Positions 17,341 to 27,319 of a stretch of DNA of 64,000 bases are shown piece after piece (position 1 is the first letter of the stretch; every line of letters begins with the position of its first letter). Origin of the DNA: Dyella sp. S184 (lineage in GTDB: Bacteria; Pseudomonadota; Gammaproteobacteria; Xanthomonadales; Rhodanobacteraceae); contig NZ_LMUE01000002.1 of the NCBI RefSeq assembly GCF_009766065.1, positions 1,408,169 to 1,472,168 of the forward strand, given 5' to 3'. The translations under genes and the position numbers were made by a program. A model generated the notes under the pieces. That model was not told the DNA's origin, searched no databases, and was given only the letters and a program-made list of their open reading frames with translations.

Positions 17341-19175
17341 GTCAGCATCCTCGTCACCTGGTAGACGATGAACGACGCGGCGTAAGCCATGCCGAACATG
17401 TAGCCGAACGAGACCGCCACGTTGCGCCAGGAGTTGGTCTCGCGGCGGATCACGGCCAGCGTGGACATGCACTGCGGCGCATACGCAAACCACACCAGCA
17501 GCGACAGCGCGCTGGCCAGCGAAATCTGCCCTGCCAGCGCGTGACCCAGGCCGCCACCCGCATCACCGCCCACCAGATAGACCGTGGCCAGCGCCGCGAC
17601 CGCCGTCTCACGTGCGGCGAACGCTGGAATCAGCGCCAGGCTGATCTGCCAGTTGAAGCCGATCGGCGCAAAAATGTATTGCAGGCCACGCCCGATATAG
17701 CCGGCGAAGCTGTAGTTGATGGCCGGGCCTGGTGCGCCCACCGGAGCCGACGGGAAGGTGGAGATGAACCACATCAGCACGGTCAGGCCCAGGATCACGC
17801 CGGTCAGGCGTTTCAGGAAAATGGCGCCGCGCTCGTACAGGCCGATCGCCACGTCACGCAGCTTCGGCATCCGATACGACGGCAACTCCATCAGCAAGGC
17901 ATGTTCGCTCTTGTCACGACGGACGCGCTTCATCACCCAGCCCACCGCCATCGCGCCGAGGATGCCCACCAGATACAGCGAGAACAGCACGACACCCTGC
18001 AGATTGAACACGCCGAACACATAATGGATCGGAATGAAGGCACCGATCAGCAACGCATAAACCGGCAGGCGCGCCGAACAGGTCATCAGCGGTGCGATCA
18101 GGATCGTTGCCAGACGGTCGCGGGGGTCCTGGATGCTGCGCGTGCCCATGATGCCGGGGATCGCGCAGGCGAAACTCGACAACAGCGGGATGAACGAGCG
18201 CCCGGTCAGGCCCACCGAAAGCATCAGGCGATCGAGCAGGAACGCCGCGCGCGGCAGGTAGCCGGATTCCTCCAGTACCAGAATAAACAGAAACAGCACC
18301 AGGATTTCCGGCAGAAAGCCAAGCACGGTGCCGAGGCCGCCAAACAGGCCGTTGACGACCAGACTCTGCAGCGGACCTGCTGGCAGCAGTGTGGCGACCT
18401 GCGTACCCATCCAGCCGAAGCCGTCACCGATCGCGTCGCTCATCGGCTTGCCAGCCGCATACACCGCCTGGAACACCAGGAACATCACCACCGCGAGGAT
18501 CAGCAACCCGAACACCGGATGCAGTGCCCAGCGATCGAGTGCATCGTCAATCTCAGCGGTGGCTCGCGGCATCGTCACGGTCGCGGCCAGCAATTCGCGC
18601 ACTTGCGCGTGCAGATCGCTGCGGCTGTCGGCGTCATCCGGCTGCACCGGCGCGGCTGTCGGCATCTCGCCATCAACCCGCTCGATCAGCGCCTGCGCAC
18701 CGCCACGTTTCACCGCGACGGTTTCCACCACCGGCACGCCGAGTCGCCGCTGCAACTCCGGCACGTCAATCACGACACCGCGGCGACGTGCGGTATCCAT
18801 CATGTTCAGCGCGAGCACCACCGGACGACCGAGGCGCTTGACCTCGAGCACGAAGCGCAGGTGCAGGCGCAGGTTGGTGGCGTCGGCCACGCATATGATC
18901 AGATCCGGCGCCGCCTCGCCTGGATAGTTGCCTTCCAGTACGTCACGGGTGATCTGCTCATCGGGACTGGCTGCATCGAAGCTGTAGGTCCCCGGCAGAT
19001 CGAGGATCTGGAGCACCCGACCGGACGGCGCGGTAAAGCGGCCTTCCTTGCGCTCGACGGTAACGCCGGCGTAGTTCGCCACCTTCTGCCGGCCACCGGT
19101 GAGCTGGTTGAACAGCGCAGTCTTGCCGCAGTTCGGGTTGCCGACCAGGGCGATACGCAGGGTTGAGGCGCTCAT
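17337..19175 (-). CDS. feoB: Ferrous iron transporter FeoB
   Basis: Inner-membrane Fe(II) permease with an N-terminal GTPase-like domain. The protein has 612 residues. G1 is GNPNCGKTALFN at about 12-23, the G3 region is DLPGTYSFD, and G4 is NMMD. Multiple membrane segments with gate and nucleoside-recognition motifs fill the C-terminal two thirds, including CAIPGIMGTRSI and CSARLPVYALLIGAFIP. It is shorter than the E. coli protein (773), as in other Xanthomonadales. It overlaps feoA upstream and the small Cys-rich gene downstream by 4 bases each, forming a compact three-gene operon. Confidence 0.97.
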   Translation of the reverse strand: MSASTLRIALVGNPNCGKTALFNQLTGGRQKVANYAGVTVERKEGRFTAPSGRVLQILDLPGTYSFDAASPDEQITRDVLEGNYPGEAAPDLIICVADATNLRLHLRFVLEVKRLGRPVVLALNMMDTARRRGVVIDVPELQRRLGVPVVETVAVKRGGAQALIERVDGEMPTAAPVQPDDADSRSDLHAQVRELLAATVTMPRATAEIDDALDRWALHPVFGLLILAVVMFLVFQAVYAAGKPMSDAIGDGFGWMGTQVATLLPAGPLQSLVVNGLFGGLGTVLGFLPEILVLFLFILVLEESGYLPRAAFLLDRLMLSVGLTGRSFIPLLSSFACAIPGIMGTRSIQDPRDRLATILIAPLMTCSARLPVYALLIGAFIPIHYVFGVFNLQGVVLFSLYLVGILGAMAVGWVMKRVRRDKSEHALLMELPSYRMPKLRDVAIGLYERGAIFLKRLTGVILGLTVLMWFISTFPSAPVGAPGPAINYSFAGYIGRGLQYIFAPIGFNWQISLALIPAFAARETAVAALATVYLVGGDAGGGLGHALAGQISLASALSLLVWFAYAPQCMSTLAVIRRETNSWRNVAVSFGYMFGMAYAASFIVYQVTRMLT

Positions 19176-19426
19176 GCCGCCTCCTGCCGCACGGTGACCC
19201 GATGTGCCTCGCTGCGGCGCAGCGCAAACCGGGTCGAACCGATCTGGATCAACAATGGATCGGCGCCCATCGGCCCGATTGCCACTACCCGCACCGGTTC
19301 ACCGTCGACAAACCCCAGATCGCGCAAGCGCTGCGCAATCGGATCCGCCGCATGCGCATCGTGCACGCGATCGACCACGGCGGGGGCACCTTTGGGCAGT
19401 TCGGACAGACGCACGGGCGGCTTCAC
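19172..19426 (-). CDS. feoA: FeoA family protein
   Basis: Small SH3-like cytoplasmic partner of FeoB, 84 residues. The family pattern is visible in RLSELPKGAPAVV, IAQRLRDLGFVDGEPVRVV and IQIGSTRFALRRSEAHRV. The GTG at 19426 is the first in-frame start and has no Shine-Dalgarno: the bases just upstream form the Fur-like site. Either the message is leaderless or translation begins slightly further in. The stop overlaps feoB by 4 bases. Confidence 0.92.
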   Translation of the reverse strand: MKPPVRLSELPKGAPAVVDRVHDAHAADPIAQRLRDLGFVDGEPVRVVAIGPMGADPLLIQIGSTRFALRRSEAHRVTVRQEAA

Positions 19427-19427
19427 A

Positions 19428-19446
19428 AATAAGAATTGTTCGCATT
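19428..19446 (-). promoter_or_regulatory. Candidate Fur box upstream of feoA
   Basis: The plus strand reads AATAAGAATTGTTCGCATT, an imperfect 19-base palindrome close to AATGAGAATNATTCTCATT-type Fur sites. It abuts the feoA start codon, consistent with iron-dependent repression of the feo operon. Judged by eye only. Confidence 0.5.
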
Positions 19447-19531
19447 GTAACCCTTTGGTCGCATTGCTGCATCAGGTCGAACTTCCCGCTGGCGGCAGCA
19501 TCTATCATGGCGTTCTTTGCAGGGGCTACCG

Positions 19532-20332
19532 ATGACCGATTCCATCCTGAACGAGCGCCGCGGCGCGGTGGCCTGGCTCACCCTGAACCGCCCGCAGATC
19601 CACAACGCGTTCGACGACGCCCTGATCGCCACACTCACCGACGCGCTGGCGCAGGCCGATGCCGATCCAGCCGTACGTGCCGTGGTGCTGAGCGGCAACG
19701 GCAGCTGCTTCTCCGCCGGTGCCGACCTCAACTGGATGCGCGGCATGGCCAGTGCGAGCGAACAGGAAAACCGCGAGGACTCGCTGCGGCTGGCGCGGCT
19801 GATGCGCAACCTGCAGTTCCTGTCCAAGCCGACCATCGCGCGGGTCAACGGCGCAGCCTACGGCGGCGGTGTGGGCTTAGTCGCCTGCTGCGACATCGCG
19901 ATCGGCGTCGATACCGCCAAGTTCGCGCTGTCGGAAGTAAAACTGGGTCTGGTGCCGGCAGTGATCTCACCGTACGTGATCGCCGCAATCGGTCTGCGCG
20001 AGGCACGCCGGCTGTTCATCACCGGCGAGGTATTCGAGGCCGCCACCGCCGCGCGCATTGGGCTGCTGCACACCGTCGTATCGGTACCCGAACTGGACGA
20101 GGCGATCGAGCGCCAGCTCTACCTGCTGGCCAAGGCCGGCCCACAGGCCCAGCGCGAAGCCAAGCGGCTAGCCTTGCGCATGGGTGGCGCCGATGTCGCC
20201 CAGGCCGAACGCATCGATCAGGACAATGCCGCACTGATCGCCCGCCTGCGCGTATCGGAAGAAGGCCAGCATGGTCTGAGCGCGTTCCTCGACAAGCGTG
20301 CGCCGGCATGGGCCGGCAACGCGGTACCGTAA
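19532..20332 (+). CDS. liuC: Methylglutaconyl-CoA hydratase (enoyl-CoA hydratase family)
   Basis: Crotonase-family enzyme of 266 residues. In leucine catabolism LiuC hydrates 3-methylglutaconyl-CoA to HMG-CoA. The oxyanion-hole motifs CFSAGADLNWM and NGAAYGGGVGLVACCDIAI are present, as is the EVKLGLVPAVISPYV stretch common in LiuC/AUH proteins. The ATG at 19532 has CAGGGG 7-12 bases upstream. It precedes the methylcrotonyl-CoA carboxylase biotin subunit by 187 bases and runs in the same direction as liuD and liuE, which supports the specific assignment over a general enoyl-CoA hydratase. liuA and liuB are not in the window. Confidence 0.88.
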   Translation: MTDSILNERRGAVAWLTLNRPQIHNAFDDALIATLTDALAQADADPAVRAVVLSGNGSCFSAGADLNWMRGMASASEQENREDSLRLARLMRNLQFLSKPTIARVNGAAYGGGVGLVACCDIAIGVDTAKFALSEVKLGLVPAVISPYVIAAIGLREARRLFITGEVFEAATAARIGLLHTVVSVPELDEAIERQLYLLAKAGPQAQREAKRLALRMGGADVAQAERIDQDNAALIARLRVSEEGQHGLSAFLDKRAPAWAGNAVP

Positions 20333-20519
20333 CTCTCTATCTCCGCCACGTAGCCCGCCCCCCGACGGGTCGCTGGATACTGGGACGGCGAGTGATCCGG
20401 TAACCGCGGCGGATCGGCATGGAATCGTGGTGCCATGCTGCGTTGCGCATCGGCGGCAGCGCGTCAATCTGCTAGTTTTACTGGCTTTGCATCGATACGA
20501 ACAGCTTCAAGGATACTGA

Positions 20520-22508
<1,989 letters not shown>

Positions 22509-22515
22509 GTTTTTG

Positions 22516-22640
22516 AGCCCCTCTCCATGTGGGAGAGGGGTTGGGGTGGGGGTTCGGCCTGAGCGACACGCCGAGGCAAGACCGAACCCTCATCCGCCCC
22601 TTCGGGGCACCTTCTCCCGGAGAGAGAAGGAAACAATTTC
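22516..22640. repeat. Multi-hairpin REP/BIME-like intergenic element
   Basis: The liuD-liuE gap is filled with nested palindromes: CCCCTCTC/GAGAGGGG (22518-22540), GGGTTCGG/CCGAACCC, GCCCC/TTC/GGGGC, and CTTCTC/GAGAAG. The pattern of 'CCCCTCTCC...GAGAGGGG' followed by 'CCCTCATCCGCCCCTTCGGG' matches a repeat seen in intergenic regions of many Xanthomonadaceae and pseudomonads (general knowledge, not searched). Confidence 0.65.
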
Positions 22641-22651
22641 CGGAGCATCCG

Positions 22652-23551
22652 ATGAGCCCATCCAACCACGTCCGCATCGTCGAAGTCGGTGCCCGCGACG
22701 GCCTGCAGAACGAGAAGACGCTGCTACCTGCTGATGTGAAGATCGCGCTGATCGACCGGCTGTCCTCGACCGGCCTGAAGACGATCGAGGCGACCAGCTT
22801 CGTCAGCCCGGAATGGATACCGCAGCTGGCCGACGCGGCGGAAGTTTTCACCCGCATCCGCAAGGTACCCGGTGTTAGCTATCCGGTGCTGGTGCCGAAC
22901 CTGCAGGGTTATCAGCGCGCGCGCGAAGTCGGTGCTGCCGAGATTGCGGTGTTCACCGCCGCCTCGGAAACCTTCAGCCGCAAGAACACGAATGCCTCGA
23001 TCGATGAATCGATCGAGCGCTTCATTCCGGTGATCGAGCAGGCCCAAGCCGACGAAGTGAAAGTGCGCGGCTATGTCTCCACCGTACTCGGCTGCCCGTA
23101 TCAGGGCGAGGTACCGATCGGCGACGTGGTACGTGTCGCCACGCGCCTGTACCAACTGGGCTGCTACGAGATCTCATTGGGCGATACCATCGGCGTCGGC
23201 ACACCGGCGAAGGCATGCGCGATGCTGCATGCGGTCGCGCAGGAAGTGCCGATCAGCGCACTCGCCGTGCACTTCCACGACACTTACGGCCAGGCACTGG
23301 CGAATATCCTCGCCTGCCTGGAAGAAGGCGTGCGCGTGGTGGACAGTTCGGTCTCCGGCACCGGCGGCTGCCCGTACGCCAAGGGAGCTACCGGCAATGT
23401 CGCCAGTGAGGACGTGGTGTACATGCTGCATGGCATGGGCATGACGACCGGGATCGACCTGGACCTGCTGGTCGCCACCGGCGCATGGCTGGCTACGCAA
23501 CTGCACAAGGAAACCGCCAGCCGGGTCACCCGCGCCCGCACGGCCAACTGA
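22652..23551 (+). CDS. liuE: Hydroxymethylglutaryl-CoA lyase
   Basis: Cleaves HMG-CoA to acetoacetate and acetyl-CoA, the final step of leucine catabolism. The 299-residue TIM-barrel protein begins VRIVEVGARDGLQNEK, with the HMGL-like catalytic Arg-Asp. It also shows CPYQGEVPIGDV, EISLGDTIGVGTP, the metal-binding His pair in AVHFHDTYGQALANI, and the conserved GCPYAKGATGNVASEDVVYM near the C-terminus containing the active-site Cys. The ATG at 22652 gives the standard N-terminus. Upstream codons in the same frame translate the repeat element and are not protein. Confidence 0.95.
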   Translation: MSPSNHVRIVEVGARDGLQNEKTLLPADVKIALIDRLSSTGLKTIEATSFVSPEWIPQLADAAEVFTRIRKVPGVSYPVLVPNLQGYQRAREVGAAEIAVFTAASETFSRKNTNASIDESIERFIPVIEQAQADEVKVRGYVSTVLGCPYQGEVPIGDVVRVATRLYQLGCYEISLGDTIGVGTPAKACAMLHAVAQEVPISALAVHFHDTYGQALANILACLEEGVRVVDSSVSGTGGCPYAKGATGNVASEDVVYMLHGMGMTTGIDLDLLVATGAWLATQLHKETASRVTRARTAN

Positions 23552-23583
23552 AACTGTCCTTACTCCTCGCACGCAACCGCCCG

Positions 23584-24072
23584 ATGCCTACGTCTTTCCT
23601 GATCCGCCCGATCGCTGCCAGCGACGATGCCGCGATGGCCTCAATCATCCGCCACGTCATGCCCGAATTCGGCGCCGACGGCCCCGGCTTTGCGATCCAC
23701 GATGCGGAAGTCGACCGTATGTGCGAGGCCTACGCACAACCGCGCAGCGCGTACTTCGTGGTCGAACGTGACAGCCAGGTCGTTGGCGGTGGCGGCGTGG
23801 CCCCACTCCAGAATGGCGACGCGGACGTATGCGAATTGCGCAAGATGTATTTCCTGCCCGCGGCCCGCGGCATCGGTGCCGGCAGCGCTATGATGCAGCG
23901 CTGTCTCGATGCGGCCCGCGCCTTCGGCTTCCGTCGCTGCTACCTGGAAACGCTGACCGGCATGGACGCAGCCCAGGCGCTGTACAAGCGCAGCGGCTTC
24001 ACGGCGTTGTGCGCGCCGATGGGCGGCACCGGCCATTTCAGCTGCGACCGGTTCTTCATCCTCGAACTTTGA
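23584..24072 (+). CDS. GNAT family N-acetyltransferase
   Basis: Protein of 162 residues with a GNAT fold. The acetyl-CoA loop appears as CELRKMYFLPAARGIGAGSA (motif A, R/Q-x-x-G-x-G/A) at about residues 87-106, followed by a C-terminal QALYKRSGFTAL (motif B). The acceptor substrate cannot be told from the sequence. It lies 32 bases after liuE on the same strand but its Shine-Dalgarno is weak. Likely a stand-alone metabolic or small-molecule acetyltransferase. Confidence 0.85.
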   Translation: MPTSFLIRPIAASDDAAMASIIRHVMPEFGADGPGFAIHDAEVDRMCEAYAQPRSAYFVVERDSQVVGGGGVAPLQNGDADVCELRKMYFLPAARGIGAGSAMMQRCLDAARAFGFRRCYLETLTGMDAAQALYKRSGFTALCAPMGGTGHFSCDRFFILEL

Positions 24073-24083
24073 ACGGAGCGGCC

Positions 24084-24686
24084 ATGAGCAGTCACGACCC
24101 GCGCATCGATGCCTATATCGCAAAGTCGGCCGAATTCGCCAGGCCAATCCTCGAACACCTGCGCGCGGTAGTGCATGCCGCCTGCCCCGAAGTTGAGGAA
24201 AGTCTGAAATGGAGCATGCCATTCTTCAGCTACAAGAGCGCGCCGATGTGCATGATGGCAGCCTTCAAGCAGCACTGCGGCTTCGGCTTTTGGCTGTCCA
24301 GGCAAGTCGTGGGCAGTACGGCTGAAGACGGCATGGGTCAGTTCGGCAAGCTCACTACGCTGAAGGATCTGCCGTCTAAAAAGGAACTCACTATTCTCAT
24401 CAAGAAAGCGATGGCGTTGAACGAAGCCGGCGTGAAACTGGCGCGCCCGAAAGCCGCTGCGAAGCCAGCGCCGACTTTACCGGACGACCTTGCCGCCCTG
24501 CTCGCGCAGAAGAATCATGCCGCCGCGCACAAGACCTACCAGGGTTTCAGCCCCAGCGCGCAACGCGAATACACCGACTGGATCGCCGAGGCGAAGACCG
24601 ACACCACCCGCCAGAAACGCATCGCCACCACCCTGGAATGGCTGGCCGAGGGCAAGCCGCGCAACTGGAAATACCTGACGTGCTGA
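24084..24686 (+). CDS. YdeI/OmpD-associated family protein (DUF1801)
   Basis: Cytoplasmic protein of 200 residues. The N-terminal DUF1801 domain starts DPRIDAYIAKSAEFARPILE and carries the typical WSMPFFSYKSAPMCMMAAFK stretch. The C-terminal part (FSPSAQREYTDWIAEAK..R..R..TTLEWLAEGK) matches the YdeI-type bacteriocin-protection domain. The ATG at 24084 has CGGAG 5-9 bases upstream. It sits 11 bases after the acetyltransferase and 5 bases before the next one. The biochemical role of the family is not settled. Confidence 0.85.
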   Translation: MSSHDPRIDAYIAKSAEFARPILEHLRAVVHAACPEVEESLKWSMPFFSYKSAPMCMMAAFKQHCGFGFWLSRQVVGSTAEDGMGQFGKLTTLKDLPSKKELTILIKKAMALNEAGVKLARPKAAAKPAPTLPDDLAALLAQKNHAAAHKTYQGFSPSAQREYTDWIAEAKTDTTRQKRIATTLEWLAEGKPRNWKYLTC

Positions 24687-24691
24687 ACCCG

Positions 24692-25255
24692 ATGATCCGC
24701 ATCGCCCGCGACGAAGACGCCGCCGCCATCCACGCGATCTACGCACCTTCGATCACCGACGGTGTAGCCACCTTCGAGACCGAACTGCCTGGGGTAGCGA
24801 CCATGCGCGAACGCATCCGCACCCGCCTGCAGCACTACCCTTGGCTGGTCTGGGACGAAGGTGGCGAAGTGCTGGCCTATGCCTATGCCGGCCGCTTCCG
24901 CGAACGCGCCGCCTACGACTGGATCGCCGAGACCTCGATCTACGTGCGTGCTGATGCACATCGCCGCGGCATTGCGCGCCGGCTCTACGGTGTGCTGCTG
25001 GATACGATGCGGTTGCAGGGCATCAATCAGGCCGTTGGCGTGATCACCCTGCCTGGTACGGTCAGCGTGGCGATGCACGAAACGATGGGTTTCTCTGCCG
25101 CCGGTGTATGGCGCCAGTGCGGCTACAAGCTGGGACAGTGGTGGGACGTGGGCGTGTGGCAGAAGCAGCTGCAGGCAGTGGTCGCGACGCCGTCCCCGGT
25201 CATTCCATTTCCGCAACTGGTGGATTCGCCGCAGCTGCAGGCCCTGCTCTCCTGA
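24692..25255 (+). CDS. Phosphinothricin-type GNAT N-acetyltransferase
   Basis: Protein of 187 residues resembling the phosphinothricin/methionine sulfoximine acetyltransferases. It opens MIRIARDEDAAAIHAIYAP and contains TFETELPG, AYAGRFRERAAYDWIAETSI, the cofactor loop VRADAHRRGIARRLYG, and the family-typical GFSAAGVWRQCGYKLGQWWD. It is the third gene of a tightly spaced trio (gap of 5 bases) and ends at a strong terminator. The natural substrate is unknown. Confidence 0.85.
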   Translation: MIRIARDEDAAAIHAIYAPSITDGVATFETELPGVATMRERIRTRLQHYPWLVWDEGGEVLAYAYAGRFRERAAYDWIAETSIYVRADAHRRGIARRLYGVLLDTMRLQGINQAVGVITLPGTVSVAMHETMGFSAAGVWRQCGYKLGQWWDVGVWQKQLQAVVATPSPVIPFPQLVDSPQLQALLS

Positions 25256-25280
25256 TCCACCCGACAGCGACCCGAAAAAA

Positions 25281-25305
25281 ACCCGCCAACCATGGCGGGT
25301 TTTTT
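25281..25305. terminator. Bidirectional terminator
   Basis: Stem ACCCGCC/GGCGGGT (25281-25287, 25294-25300) flanked by A6 on the left and T5 on the right. It lies between the convergent acetyltransferase and RcnB-like genes and can serve both. Confidence 0.88.
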
Positions 25306-25331
25306 CTATCAGACAACAGCAAACCGATCGC

Positions 25332-25664
25332 TCAATGATGCAGGAGCAGGTCCGCAATAACGCCGGTGGTGATCGCGACCAGCAGGAAATCGCCGTTGTC
25401 GCTGCGCACCCAGTGATAACCACGCGGCGGCGCACGCAGATGCTCGTGGCGCCAGTCGGTCACCACATAGCGGCGACCCCGGTAATCGTCCGGCACACGT
25501 CCACCCTTCCTGTACCAGCCTTCGTGCTGGCCGCGATCATGCATGCCCTGATACTGGCCATGGTCATGATCATGGTGATCGTTGCCGTAGTCCTGCGCCA
25601 GCAGCGGCGCGCTGAACATCAGCACGGCACCACAGATAACAAGCATCCCCAACTGCTTCTTCAT
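25332..25664 (-). CDS. RcnB-like periplasmic protein, paralogue 1
   Basis: Small exported protein of 110 residues. The signal peptide runs to about residue 24 (ICGAVLMFSAPLLAQD), followed by a His/Asp-rich patch (DHHDHDHGQYQGMHDRGQHE) and the RcnB-family core YVVTDWRHEHLRAPPRGYHW, then a C-terminal hydrophobic helix (VAITTGVIADLLL). RcnB in E. coli affects nickel/cobalt homeostasis; here the His cluster hints at metal binding but this is inference. The ATG at 25664 has CAGGAG 6-11 bases upstream. Confidence 0.82.
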   Translation of the reverse strand: MKKQLGMLVICGAVLMFSAPLLAQDYGNDHHDHDHGQYQGMHDRGQHEGWYRKGGRVPDDYRGRRYVVTDWRHEHLRAPPRGYHWVRSDNGDFLLVAITTGVIADLLLHH

Positions 25665-25888
25665 GTCGAGCTCCTGATTGATGGCAAGGTACTTGCCGAA
25701 CTGCGTGCCAAGGATGGCAGGTGGATCCACGCGCCTATTTATATTTACCGTTCAAGCCACATCCACATCAATACGACTGATGCTGGAGGATTGCCGCACC
25801 ACGTTCAATGGCGGATAAATATTCCACCCAAGGCCGCTCGCGTTCTGCCGATGGCCATCGTGGTGCGGGTGGTTCCGTATACGCAGGA

Positions 25889-26218
25889 TCAATGCTGTGC
25901 GGCGATGATGCTGGCGATCACGCCGGTCGTGATCGCGACCAGGATGAAATCACCGTTGTCACTGCGTACATAGTGATAGCCGCGCGGCGGTGCGCGCAGG
26001 TGCTCGCTCTGCCAGTCGGTCACAGCATAAGAACCGCCACGGTACTCGGCCGGCATATGGCCACCCTTCTTGTACCAGCCTTCGCTATGGCCGCGCTCGG
26101 ACATGCTGCGCTTGTTCTGATCCTGGTGATCCTGGCCCTGGGGCTGAGCCACCACGACGGCCGAGGTAGACATCAGCAATGCACCGCAGATCAACCACGT
26201 ACCCAATTGCTTCTTCAT
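25889..26218 (-). CDS. RcnB-like periplasmic protein, paralogue 2
   Basis: Protein of 109 residues that is a tandem paralogue of the gene downstream of it. It has the same MKKQLG start, signal peptide and core SEHLRAPPRGYHYVRSDNGD with the same hydrophobic C-terminal helix (VAITTGVIASIIA). The His-rich patch of paralogue 1 is replaced by a Gln/Asp/Lys-rich one, so any metal binding may have diverged. It has its own upstream region, and a 224-base gap separates the two genes. Confidence 0.82.
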   Translation of the reverse strand: MKKQLGTWLICGALLMSTSAVVVAQPQGQDHQDQNKRSMSERGHSEGWYKKGGHMPAEYRGGSYAVTDWQSEHLRAPPRGYHYVRSDNGDFILVAITTGVIASIIAAQH

Positions 26219-26467
26219 AGAGACACTCCGTTGGTAAAGGTGTAAAGCCTGAGGAACCGTGCTACTCCAAGGTTTCCGTGGGTTGCCCGATACGGCGACC
26301 CGAGCAGAAGAAGCCCAAGCATCGCTGCCCTGCCTGCAACATCACCGCTCAACCCCCAAGGCCGCGTGAATATTCCGGTGAACGGCCTTCACATTTGGTC
26401 GTCGGGAGGTTCGTGGTGGCCATCCCTCTCGGTTACCATTCATGTTTCAGGTATCAGAGAGACCCCC

Positions 26468-27235
26468 ATGCAGCTCAATCAGGTCAAGGCGATCATTACC
26501 GGCGGCGCCTCCGGTCTCGGCCACGCAGTGGCACAACACCTCGTCGCGCACGGCGGCAAGGTCGCGCTGTTCGATGTGAATGAGGACAAGGGCCACGCCG
26601 CCGCGAAGGAACTGGGTAATGTCGCGCGCTTCTTCCGTACCGACGTCACCTCCGAGGACGGCGTGGTCGCCAACGTGGCCTCCGCACGCGACGCGATGGG
26701 CGGCCTGAACGTGCTGATCAACTGCGCCGGCATCCTCGGCGCTGGCCGCGTATTGGGCAAGGAAGGCGCGATGCCGCTGGCGAACTTCGCCACCACCGTG
26801 ATGGTGAACCTGGTCGGTAGCTTCAACGTGGCCAAGGCCGCGGCAGCGCTGATGCAGGGCAACGAAGCAGGCGAAGACGGCGAACGCGGCGTGATCATCA
26901 ACACCGCCAGTGTTGCTGCCTACGAAGGCCAGATCGGCCAGGCCGCTTACTCGGCATCCAAGGGTGGCGTGGTCGGCATGACCCTGCCAATGGCGCGCGA
27001 GCTGGCACGCTTCGGCATCCGCGTGGCGACGATCGCACCGGGTATCTTCTGGACCCCGATGGTCGACAGTATGTCGCCGCAGGTGCAGGAGTCGCTCAGC
27101 GCCTCGATCCCGTTCCCGGCGCGCCTCGGCCAACCGAACGAGTATGCAAGCACCGTCGCCTTCATCTTGGGCAACCGCTATATCAATGGCGAGACTATCC
27201 GCCTCGATGGCGCGGTGCGGTTGCAATCCAAGTAG
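26468..27235 (+). CDS. Short-chain dehydrogenase, 3-hydroxyacyl-CoA dehydrogenase type II-like
   Basis: NAD-dependent SDR of 255 residues. The cofactor motif is TGGASGLG at about 11-18, NCAG lies at about 91, and the catalytic Ser..Tyr-x-x-x-Lys appears as NTASVAAY...YSASKGG. The overall pattern, including FNVAKAAAALMQ and GIFWTPMVDSM, matches the HSD17B10-like group that oxidises 2-methyl-3-hydroxybutyryl-CoA in isoleucine degradation. That assignment is by family resemblance. The stop codon lies at the edge of an inverted repeat that precedes efpL. Confidence 0.85.
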   Translation: MQLNQVKAIITGGASGLGHAVAQHLVAHGGKVALFDVNEDKGHAAAKELGNVARFFRTDVTSEDGVVANVASARDAMGGLNVLINCAGILGAGRVLGKEGAMPLANFATTVMVNLVGSFNVAKAAAALMQGNEAGEDGERGVIINTASVAAYEGQIGQAAYSASKGGVVGMTLPMARELARFGIRVATIAPGIFWTPMVDSMSPQVQESLSASIPFPARLGQPNEYASTVAFILGNRYINGETIRLDGAVRLQSK

Positions 27236-27301
27236 AGGAGTGAGAAACGAGTGAAAGCTCGCCTCGCTCCGCCACTGCTTCTCTCTCACCTCTCACTCCT
27301 C
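27235..27301. repeat. Inverted repeat upstream of efpL (copy 1)
   Basis: GAGGAGTGAGA (27235-27245) pairs perfectly with TCTCACTCCTC (27291-27301). The left arm continues AACGAGTGAAAGC, shared with copy 2 beyond efpL. The right arm lies about 18 bases before the efpL ATG. Confidence 0.6.
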
Positions 27302-27319
27302 TGAACTCACTTCTGACCT

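Noticed and set aside
17256..19166. A 636-codon plus-strand frame opposite feoB
   Set aside because: It is His/Arg/Gln-rich without motifs and entirely antisense to a clear FeoB.
22529..22651. N-terminal extension of LiuE from an upstream ATG
   Set aside because: The extra 41 residues are a translation of the repeat element; the family N-terminus starts at 22652.
25104..25973. A 289-codon plus-strand frame across the RcnB-like region
   Set aside because: It runs through the terminator and opposite two genes with signal peptides and conserved cores.
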